Below are positions 27,401-39,400 of a DNA stretch of 64,000 nt, piece after piece. The notes beneath the pieces were generated by a model that worked only from the letters and a program-made list of their open reading frames with translations, did no database searches and was not told the origin of the DNA. Location of the stretch: assembly GCA_003993805.1 (NCBI GenBank), contig RSEF01000001.1, forward strand, positions 201,995,924-202,059,923, in the 5' to 3' direction. This DNA is from Himantopus leucocephalus (taxonomy: Eukaryota > Chordata > Aves > Charadriiformes > Recurvirostridae). The position numbers and the translations under genes are program-made. How positions within the stretch are numbered: position 1 is the first letter of the stretch; every line of letters begins with the position of its first letter.

Positions 27401-30400
27401 GAGGTGCCAGTGATGTTTTGTAGGGGGAGGTCGGTACGTAGTGGCATAAATGTTTGTCATTGTTACGGGGAAAATAAGTTTGTCTTTTTATAGAATAACA
27501 TGCAATTGCCAAACAATATCACTGTAAGATGCTTGTCTAGATCAATACAAGTCTTTATTCCTCATTGACTATAGGGTTTTACTCCAGCCACAGATTTGAT
27601 CCTGTGTTTTAACTTGACCTAGAGGTTTACAAACTCTATCCAGCACTGCTTTGTTAATATAGGTACTGATTTTGCCTCGTGTTTTCCACTTGTTAAATCA
27701 CATGAAAGAAAACAAAACACAGAGAAAAGAAAGTAATCTGACCTAGGATGTTACCATAGGTGTGCGTACACACCAGTTTCTCCTGCAAGAAGTGCACCAG
27801 GGGTGGATGATGCACAAGATTCTGTGGCTATAGAATCAAAAGTAGATGAGGCTTGGCTTTCCATAGGGTGAATGTTGTAAAGTGGGAACTTATTTGGGCA
27901 CTGTATTGTCGCATCTGAAATCTCAGCATATTGAAATCCTAACTGAGAAAATTCCTGTCAGGTTTCTCTGTTGTTAAACAATATAAAAATAATTTTTTTT
28001 TCTCCTTATTTGGAGAAGATGGAGACATACGTACTCTCTTTTTTTCATATCAACTTGCCTTTAGCTTGGGGTTGTGGTGTAAGATACATCTTTACACCGT
28101 CAAAACCAGATGTAATACTCTGGGAAGGAGAAAGAGGAGGTGGAGCCAAGTCTTGAAAGAAAGGATTGGTTGCTTACATGTTTTGCATTCCAGGAAAAAT
28201 AAATGTGTTCCCTAATTCATCCCAGAATTTCCTGAAGTATGTAAGCTACAATGCATTACATCATATCTTACTTTATTTATCATCTGTGACACCCATGTAT
28301 GAAGATTCCAGCAAGTTTTTGCTCACATAGCAATTAAGAGATGTGTTAAATGCATTTCACAGCTGCAGGCAAACTACTTCTGGAGAGCTGGCAAAAGCTA
28401 TTCTGTGTTTTCCATTTAGTAATAAAGGAAGAAGTCAGTGTCACCATAATGCAATCCTCTGGAGCTGCAAAGAAAATCACAGCATTAGAGCCATTAGACT
28501 CAGCATTCTATATTGCCAGGAAGTCAAAATATGGAATATTTTTTGGTAGTCTCTTTCTTCTGAAAGGACTCGTTGGGACAGTTGCATGAGCACTGCCTCC
28601 AGCGTTTTGTTCCTGTGCCGTGCCGCTTATTTTCAGCAGACTAACGTGGGGAAGGTTTATTGTCCATCTTCAACACTACAAATAATTTTTTTACTAAAAC
28701 TGCATCTTTACCTTAGTCAACCCTTTTGAGATACTGTGTTGCTCTAACTTCCAAGCTGAACATCTGTACAAATTATTTTCTATAGCATGGCAATCATATG
28801 CAACATAAGAGGAGTCTTAAAAATCAAGAAGCTAATGAAATGGGGATGGAGCTTTTAATTCCTATTTCAAATCCAGCCTTCAGGTCCTGTTATAACCTAT
28901 AACTGCAATAGCTGATGGCCCTTTCTCTTCTTCGTTGTATGAAGACCTGTGAAATCAATTGGTAGTTTTGATCTAATGCTTAATAGACAGATATCCAGTC
29001 TCTGAAACCGTCATTCCTATCAATATGATTCTGTCAGACTCTCAAGATCCCTAAAATGAGATAAACCATATTGCAACTAAGGTATGCACTTCTCTTGCCT
29101 CTTCATTTGCTCTTATCTTGCTAAATTTGGTACAATGGTTTGACGCCTCTGTTTACTCTCCGTTTGGATTCTCTGTCATAAAGTCAAAAATTACATTCAC
29201 AGGAACAGAGGTAAATAAGCTTCAGTGTAAGGAATAAAAAGAGGAAAAAAACCCCCAAGGATGTTGAAAGTCACACACCTGGACAATCTGAATTCTTAAT
29301 AATGCCCCCTCAACCTTCCCAAATTGATGAAAGGGGAAACATGAAAGAAAAGACAAGCATTCAAAACTCTAATGTACATTTTTACTATACTTTCAGCTGT
29401 CTCTTTCCAATACAATCTGCCTCTGGAGACGTGGAGAACCACAGCTTGACTGTATACTCTTGACCATATGTATATACCCAAACCCTTGTGGTAGTACTGT
29501 GTTAATGCCAGAGGGTACCAAAAAGGTTCAGTGGCTGGTGCTGAGCAAAGGAGGCGGCACAGCCTGTACCAAAAGAAAATGAAGTCTAGTTTGCGATAAA
29601 GTCAAAGAAGGTAAAAGGCCAAGACTGCACGGGCAGCCACAGCGATGTGGTTCATGCAGATAAGTATGTAGACAGTAAATTCCATGTTTACTGCAGCTGT
29701 CACAACAAATTGGTTCTTTGAATGCCTCTGACTATCTGCTGGTACCCATCTGTAAGCTATTATTTTAGCTGGATATATCCTCTGCTGCTTCAGTGGAAAT
29801 CTCACTGTTCCAGCCCTGTGCTTCTTCACAGGTCTTCTGCTTCTCTCTGTGATGACCAAAGGCTAAGTATTTTGGCAAGGCCCTGAACTCCATTGGCCCT
29901 GCTCTGCATGGGGGATGGACCAGGTGACCTGTAGGAGATCCCTTCCAACCTAAATTATTGTGTGATTCTGGGATCCTCTGTCCTGTACCATCCGTGCAGT
30001 GATCATCATGGGGATGATGCTGTGTCTCTAGGTGGTGGCCTGGAAGCTGGTTTAGGGCAGAGCAAAGCAACTGTGCTTTTCTGAGAATGGGAAACAGGTC
30101 ATCTGAACCAGCGGGGCTGGGAGAGAACAGTGTGGAGCAGAGCTGGGTAAGAAACTGAAGCAAGTAAGGAGAGAGTGTAGACCCGTGAAGGGCTGTGAGG
30201 GTGAGCACCAGCCACCACCCTTGGTCTCTTCTGAGACAAAATCCTGGTATTTCCACCCTTTGAAGATACTGTTGCAGTATCTTGTTTCCCTGACTCAGCC
30301 AGAGACCAACTGTGTCACAGTAGTCTTTCACTAGTCACAGACTTCAGTTTTCTAAAGTATTCCATACAGCAAACTAAAAATGTCAATTTATGCTTTTGTG

Positions 30401-33400
30401 TGTGAGTGTGCACAACTTTTTAGTCTCAAAGCTGCAAAAAACTACAGCAAAAAGATGTAGCTCTAGCTATTTTTGAGGGGCGTCAGATGAGTAAACTGTG
30501 CAGGCAAAGATTTGCCTCCAGGGCAGGTGAGTCTGTTGGGTATACAGACAACCAACAATATTCAGTGTTGCAAAACAGGATCATATTTATGAGCACTTTA
30601 TTTCCAAGAGCCCAACACTTCCTGGGTGTTTTGGTTACTTTTCCGTTCCTGGAGTAAGGCTAATAAAAATTCAGTAATCCATCAATTAACTAATTAATGT
30701 GAAGTGAATACATTCCCAGAGAAATGTCAGTCTAGGGAGGCTCTGAAGCTCTGTCTTGAGTCTTTCTTCTTGGTATATATGAAAACCTATAGAAGAATAC
30801 ACCCAGAAATAGTTTGGTTTCCACCAAAGCAGCAAAGGGATGAAGCCCTTGAAAGCATAACCATGAACTAGTTAAACAAAAGCTTGAATATTTGTTTTAT
30901 TTAGAACAGAAATGGCAACAGAGCTCTTAAGAGTCCAAGATATTGTTGAATGGTAGCCAGCAGGCTATAATGTAATGGGCTTTGCTTGTGTGTGTGTGTA
31001 ACACACACTTCCCCTGTGATTTGCATGCTTATTATAGCGTCTTATCAGCTGTTGTAAAGATAAGGAATTCTACCACAGCATTTTGTGCTCTGTAATTATT
31101 GTTCGTTTGATTCATCGTGCATTTCTGTTAGAGGAAATGGCATGAGATGAGTGGAGGTGATGTCAAGGGCAGCTTTCGGCGTGTGCTGAGCAGGCAGCAT
31201 CGAGGGTGCCGTGTTTTGGAGAGGTGCTGTGCCATGCAGGAAGGTGCCAGGCAGCCACGCTTCCCCAAGTCTCTGGCAGCCACCCATGCTGGCTTTGGCC
31301 GTAGGAAGGAGAGGGCTGGCCAGCATACAAGTCCTCTGCTCAAATAAAGGGGAAGAAAGGGTGAGACTGGGTGCGCAGGGAGAGGTGATGGGCTGCAAGC
31401 TGCCTAGTTGACCCAGAGGTCTTTGCTTAGGGCACTAATTCACTCGAACTTTGTTATGTGCCATCTTTAAAAATAAGTTATTTTTACCGTAAAATCAGGC
31501 TTTATAAAAGTAGAGTCATGTCCAGGCTTTGTACTCACGGCTGATCTCTGTGTTATCCAAATGGTGGCATTTATTCCACTGATAACGTGTAACAATGATG
31601 TGAAAACAAGAGGTCTTGTCTGAGCTTCAGTGCCTATGTCATGCTTTGCCTTTCTGGGGTTTTCTTGATACCTTATTAAAATGGGGCTTAAAACTCAAAG
31701 GATCCTAATGTAAAATTTAATTTGTACTGCTGACGAAGTGAACACCTGATCCCATGTGGCAATATTTTAGTCTGTATTAGATTTCAGGTCTTAAGTTTAA
31801 AAACACTTGATGGCTTTACTTGAATTACGTGTTGGGTCCTCAAATTCTGAGGGATTTAGAAGTGCCAAATTTTTAAAATGTGCTGAGTACTTTTTCTGTG
31901 GAAATGTGATGTATTTAGTGTTTCAAGATGTCCTTTCAAAATCTGTAGTCAATATGACTTTCCTCATTCAGTATGATCAGTAGTTCTCAATAAAAATGCC
32001 CAAGGAAGCTTCGAGGCTTTAAAATTTGCAAATTTGCACTTCTGGTTGTATGCAATGACTTAGAGATGCATACTCTGACCTGTCTGCTTTGGAACAGCCA
32101 TGCATGTACTTAACCTTTTTTTTTTTTTTTTAAACAGTCCAGTCCTTTAGACAACATAAAAGTGAGAAACATCAGATTGAATCCTGGCAGGAATTTGTTA
32201 AAGGCATGAAATGACAGCAAATTAAGTCCATTTGTCACCTCTATTGAAAAATGTGTATTTGCGTCTCAGTGGTGAAACCAGGATACTTAATTGCAAAGGT
32301 TCGCCAAGACGAGCACTTTAGCTGCCAACCAGGAGCCAACAGAATAGCAGCCCAAGCGCTGAGGCTAATGATAGTGTCAATCTATTGTATCATAAATTAC
32401 ATCCTGTTATAAATAATGAAATCTCGGAAACAAATAAAACATTCACATTCTTCACCCAGATTTCTCCTCTATTTTGTGATGAAAACGTGACTTGAAAAAT
32501 CTGCATAATTAAATGTCATCCTTTCTACTTTGATTGGCATTTTTTAGGGTGTTTTTTTCCCATTCCTTTTTATCAGGCTGCTTTGATTAGAGAGTGGCAT
32601 GAGGGTGAGCTGTTTTTATGATGCATATTTGACACTTCCAGATTCCACGCGAAACCCTAATTCCTGATGGCAAGACAATAATCTGGGACAGCATGAAAGG
32701 CTTCAGAATACCTAAGGCAACCTACAGATTCATAGGGCTCCTGAGCTGTGAGACAACCGTCGGCGGACACAAGTATAGCACAAAGTACCTAACGCACCGA
32801 GAAAGTAAGTGGCGCTCTCCACTCCCCATCCTTCAGAAAGCACTCTGCCCTGGTGACGTTATTCACGTTTCTTTCTCTCCGTCACATGCAGCCAACACAA
32901 TTTTCGATGTTCAGTTAAGCACCCCACGTCTTGTCAAGTTGCTGAAAGGAGACAGCCTGGCAATTAACTGCACTGTCACCGCCGCCTGGAACACCAGAGT
33001 GCAGATGACGTGGACTTATCCTGGAGAGGTGAGTGCTGTGGCTGAAATGAAGAATCCGGGTGTTTCCCATAGATCACGCTGCATCTAGCATCCTGGCAGG
33101 AATNTTTTTTTTTTTTTTTTCTTTCTGGTGCTTAATTGAATAAGTAAACATGTTTACGTAAAGTACTCTGCTTATATTGCATAATTGCGAGCGAACGCTA
33201 GAGTTGTTTTGTCCCTGCGAGCTTCTTTTCAACCTGGAAAAATGGTAGAAATTTATCGCCCAGTCCCAGGCAGGGACTCTCTCTTGTGACAAAAAAATTT
33301 TCAGCGAGGCTGTCTTTCTCAACACGTTCATTGCAAAGACTGGCAGACAGTCAGGCACCCAACTCGAGCGTGTTTAGAAGAGATATTTTGATTCAGCTAG

Positions 33401-36400
33401 CCAAAATCTCATTTGTTAAGTGTCACATGAACAATCCTCTTGTTTTGACAACTACAGGAATGATCTTGAATGTGCTTCTCCTCCCCCCGCGTTGGGAGCA
33501 TCCTCATAAATATTTGTCACTTACAGAATAACTGCCAGGGAGTCCGTGTAAAGCTGATAAGAAATTTGATGTTAGTTTAAGGTTTACAACTCCCATTCCT
33601 TTCATGTCAGTTTGATTTATGCTGATGATTCAAGTCAAGATCATTTATTATGTCACTCATTGTGCCTAATCACACGCTAAAATTATGATTACATTATATA
33701 GGGAAGATTAATGCAATCATTTCTTGCGTACTGTAGCCATTTTTTCCTGGTATTTTTTCACCTCAGAAATAAACAACTTAGCAACAAGAAATGCTCCAAA
33801 TGCATTATATTGCTCATTGTTGTCTAACCAAGCCCTAGCCGGGCACCGCACTTGTGAAATTCTACTTTGTTGTTATTTGGATGGTAACTGAAGGCTGCTC
33901 GGTGTTTTTAAGACACCAACAATGTCCTGGGTTAAATAAACTTTGAGGCCAAAGGCTGAGGGGGAGTTGCAGGAAATAACTCCTCAGACTCACATTATCT
34001 CCAGTTCCACCCTGTTATTCTCTTGCCAAATCTAGTCTCTTTTCCGTCTATAGCGTTTCCAGAATTCTCCGCTTCTTGTCTTAATGCCCTCTTCTTCTAT
34101 ATGTCTGCTGCCTATGGACACTGAATCCAGGCACCAAACTATGCGGCAGTGGCTCCGGGGATTTTTACAAGCGATGCTGGACAAGGAGCAATGGGGAGCT
34201 GGGCGTGTTGGTATGGCAAGCCATACAGAAAGGATGATCTTCATCTGGAAAGAACTAGCTTGGCTGCTACAACAGCTTTGGTGAAGATAGGAATGAATTG
34301 CCATATAATGTTACTTATAATTTTTATTGTTGACCTTCTGGAAATGTTACACGTTTTTCGCGTGTCTATGCTGTACAGAGGGATCTGGGTTTTTTTATTA
34401 AGGTATGGTGGCAGTACAGCAAAATAAAAATCTTAATAATTATGAAAAAATGGTTTGATTAAGCTCTTTCTTGTTCATTTTTGCTTTTATAGGCAAGGAA
34501 GAGAGGTTCTGTAACACAGCGCATTGACCAGAAGAATACAGAAGCCAATATTTTTTACAGTATCCTCGTTGTTGACAAAGTGCGCGATATTGATAAAGGC
34601 CAGTATACCTGTCATGTGAAGAGTGGGCCATCAATCAAAGCTGTTAACACAACGGTCATTGTTTACGGTAAGAAATGTTGCAGATTTGTAGAATACTGAA
34701 CGCTTGTGTGCCAAGTTCAGTCATACGATAGCTTGACACAAAGTGGAAGTTAATTTATAGCGAGTTCATTATTGGTAGAAAAAGGAGGGAGACGTGAGAG
34801 AATATGTGCCTTTTCTTCCGTGACTGTTTTGTATTGCTGCAGTAGACATGTTAATGTTCAGGTAGATCACTCTTGTCTGCTAAATACTGTGATGACCCTG
34901 TCCTCAGTCAGTTCTGGCAGAAGCAATCAGTTAAAGTATAGTTTGCAAAAAAACCGCAACGTACAAGCTGAATATAAATAGAAGAATCCCACTTCCTCTT
35001 CTATGGTACTTATTATTGTTTTAAATGAAAAATAAAGAAGAAATAGATACACTAGCTCTATGTGGAGCAGGTAGCTGTTAGACCGTTCTAAAAAAATGAA
35101 ACAAGCACAAGATACTGCAACTCATTAATGTGGTTTTAGAGTGGGAGCCTTAAACGAGTTCCCTGTGGTCTGCCTGGGCCTTCTGTGAGATCTGGAAATT
35201 TTGGGTGTTATTTCAAATTTATTTGAATTAGGACTTTTGTGCATTGGGGCTCTAGGAGAAGCTACCTTCTTTGTGGCATCCTGTTACAATTAGGACTATC
35301 CAGGAGCTTTGGAGCATCATTGGTATTAAAGATCAAGCAGTTGGTGGGTGTCTTCTACGACAGATGTCTTGTGCTCAGAATATTGATTTGTTCCATGTTT
35401 TCAGTGGTCTACCTTTTCTCTCTCAGCTGGAACTGTGGGTTAAGCACCCCATGTTGGTATTCTTAGAGAGTATTTCCGTCCATTTTCTCTATTGGGTTAA
35501 GTCACTGGAAGCATAGGATGAATCATGATATCCACTTATTATATTCTTAAACAGATAATCCTGACACTGGAGGAAACTGAGTTTTAGATTAAAATTAGTC
35601 AGAGAAGCTGGAACTGTTGAAGCTAGCCTATAAACGCGTACTCACATAAGCGGTCCCATCTATGGGATACCCATATTAGAAAGAGCCTGTGTGAATACGG
35701 GATTGCAGAATCAGGGTTGTGTCTTTAAGTATAACCTGACTTGTGCAATTAAACTACTGATTTGTCTTGTGCATGTTATTTTCAATGTATGTGGCAAGTG
35801 TGATTAAATATTGCGCTTGTTTATAGATATCCAACATCCTTAGGCAGTCCATAATGTGAGTAGATATTGCACCGCAGGTACTGTCAAAAGGACACTCAAA
35901 CAATTTTTCATGTTTTGAACGTTTTATTTTTCTTAAGTGCATTTTGGAAAAAACAATTTTTTTCAATGTATTGTATGAATAGTCTGTTTTATTGCCTCTG
36001 GTTAAACCAATCAACTTGCCAGAGAGTTTGAAATACGGGGCAGTACAACTGGAAAAGAACAAATTCCAGCAGGTTGAGATTGTTCCAAAGAAGTGATAAA
36101 GATTTGTTTGTTTGATGAAACAGCTGTTTATCGACAATACAGCAAGTTTACGCCTTTTCCTTTGCTGTTTTTCTGAATTTCCGTTAAATCCTCTCTGGCA
36201 GAATATTGTCTTTTGGAACATTCATTGATCCTCGGCCTTCAGTGGTGGAGGGGTCATCTGCTGTAGTTCAGTTTCCCATGTACTGTGAATGACCTTATTT
36301 ATTTTGTGTCGAAACCAGTGCCTTTTTTCCTGACTGAAGCACAATATGAATTTTGGCTAGAGCATCTCTTCTCCAGGCAGATTCATGGCCTGGGAACTAT

Positions 36401-39400
36401 ATCTCAGTTTCTTGTATTTGTGGTATTCTGTTCTATATTTTATAGATCTCTAGGAGGTTAGGTTTCATTCTTGCTGTTGCCATGTGTGAACACCAAAATT
36501 AATAAAGACCATTTTTATTTGGATTCTTTTTCCCTTTAGTAGAACAAGTCTTTTTGCAGGTTGAAAATCAGTAATATAGGTGCACTCTTTTTCTTTGTTT
36601 AAGATAAAATGTTCATTAATTTGAAGCGTCGAAGAAAAACTGCACTGGAGGCTGTAGCTGGAAGAAAATCCTATCGTTTGTCAATGAAAGTGAAGGCATT
36701 TCCCTCTCCAGAGGTTATATGGTAGGACAACAGTTTCTTCCACATATGCATACTGTATCTCTTCTTAGATGAAAAATAATATCTTGGTAAAATATTCAAA
36801 TAAGATGCCTTGAAATGGCAACAAACTGGAGGCAATGTGGTTGTGGAGTTTTGTTGGAGGTTTCAGGATTATCCTGGGTTTTAACAATAATATTCTATGA
36901 GGATATTATCTCCTTTTTGCAAATGCAAAAAGGAGGTCTGGAAATTTTAAAGCTCAGATCTTCAGATACGTTAAATGTGTCTCCTGTTGAAATCAATGGA
37001 CGCTCTACAGCTAAATGTCTCTACCAACCTTGACTGAAGTGTTGCATCCAACTTCACTCAGACCTAGATACGAGACCTGAACTCACATTTTGCCCATTAG
37101 GAAAAAGAAAAGACGGCTTTACTTAAAATAACTCACTGAGTTGAGTCATACAGACGTGCGCTAGTAAAAAAGCAATGGAAGTTTGTTTATTATGTGGTGA
37201 TCTGCAGGTTGTAGATCTACTTTAGTGACTGGAGCGTTGACTTTGGCTCACGTATACTGTGCTAAGAAATCTTTTGAACAGCTTTTTGTATGCACTCAGA
37301 CCACTTTTATATAAAACAATGTTATCTATTCATGATCTCAATATTTTTTTTTTGTTTAAATCATTTTAAATACCAGTAGCTCTGGCTCAATTCATTACAC
37401 TTTAACAAAGGTTCTATGACAAAACTGATTAAGAAAACAAACCATACACACATGAACACTGAGAGTTCATGTTACTCACAGCCAGCAATTACTTTTGCTC
37501 CAAACGTTTTGTTTTACAAAACCCTTACGTTTATAGCTCCACATAGAAAACTAAGGGACAAAAGTGGAGCTGATGCTAGCCATTTATACAGTATTTTCTG
37601 TTTCTTTAATGGTTGAGCTTGCTGACTACACATACAGATCCAAAACTCCTGAAATAGAAAAGTTCCATTTAAACAGGTTTTTTAAATTTTTTATTTATTT
37701 ATTACTGTGAAGTTGGTCAAACCCTGGAACAAGTAGTCCAGAGAGGCTGTGGAGTCACCATCGCTGGAGATATTAAAAACCAGACTGAAAGTGGTCTTGG
37801 GCAACCTGCTGACCTTGCTTTGACCAGGGGGTTGGATTAGGTGGTCTCCAGAGGCCCTTTCAGCCTCAACTGTTCTGTGGTACTGTAAAATACAGATACA
37901 GTGAAATGCTTAAATCCATAGTCCTTAGACCCTCCTCTTAGTGCTCGTCTAATAACTGTAAGAGTTTTCTGTAAACACCTACTAAAACTTGTGAATCATT
38001 TTAATCAAGTCCGTCATCATAGTGAAACTCTGTTGCACTTTTCTTCTAACATCATGTCAACCTTCACACAGCAACTGACCAAAATGTGCTTTATACTGTG
38101 TTTTAGACTTTGAAGAAAAATGTTGTGCTCCTTCAGGAATCTGTGTGTGAGCAACAGTTAGTGCTTTCTATGTTGCTTTTCTGTTATCTTTAAAAACATT
38201 CACCTGATAGCAGGATATCTGATTCTTAAGTGCTTATCTAATCTACTTACTCTTCCTCTTCCTAAAATCACAGCTGTGCTTAGGCTACTGTAATACTTTG
38301 TCCCAGGATGTATTCTGAGGTCATAAAGAAATGGTCAGTGCTGGATGACGCAACCTTTATTTGCACAGATGACTCTCAGCCAAAATGGTTGTCTTCTAGA
38401 CTAAATGGTGGCATGAGCATGGAAAACTGGGATCTTCAGAGACAGAGTTGCAATTTTTAGCAACTCTTAAATATTATATAGCCCTGTCAGAGCCTTATCA
38501 ATTTCAATATATAGAATGGTATTCTCCAAAGTGCTTTATAAGTATCAGCAATCTTATTTGTAAGGGGAGAATAAGCCTCTGGTAAACAAAATCTCAGACT
38601 GTAAATTCAAATCCTTCCCCAAAGATTGAGAAATGTTGTGAAATGAAATAATGCAGGCAGTTTAAGCAACACTATTTTTCAAAATTTTGATTTCTGGAAT
38701 TCTTTAAACAGGTTAAAAGATGGGCTACCTGCTGCTGAAAAGTGTGCCCGGTACATGGTTAGAGATTATTCCTTAATCATCAAGGATGTTGCTGAGGAAG
38801 ATGCTGGAAACTACACTATAATATTGAGCATACGACAGTGGAACTTGTCTAAGAATCTTACAGTCACTCTTACAGTAAATGGTAAGTTTACGGCATGTTC
38901 CCACGCTTCTCCTGAACATATAAATGCTAAATTTTCATTAAGCTAGGTTTTCATTGATCCTGCACAGTTCAGATCATTGTGGGTTTTCTTACTGACTTCT
39001 ATGGACCCAAATCCAAGCCCCATATGCAGGGTGACAGACCCATCTTGGAATCAGAAGACGGACAATGGTTTTCATTAGAAGGGTTTCTGTCTTCCACGGT
39101 CACATACTTGCTCCTGATGACTTAAATGTGTTACTAACCACTCATCTGACTTGACTTAGGCCCGCTGTTTTCCTTTGTTCTCCTGGGGATTTTTCTTATT
39201 ACTCACCCTGCAGGAATGTAGTATTTTCATGATCATGCAATACACTCAAAATGAGCTGGTTTTAATCGTTTTCCAATTTTTACGCTTTACAGTGAAACCC
39301 CAGATATATGAGAATGCCGTGTCATCATTCCCCGATCCCAATCTGTATTTACTGAGCAGCAAACAAGTGTTGACGTGCACAGTGTATGGTATTCCTCAGC

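Noticed and set aside
29765..30331. 188-codon minus-strand open frame in intron 4
   Set aside because: It runs antisense through a CR1 3' end and has no domain or repeat-free support.
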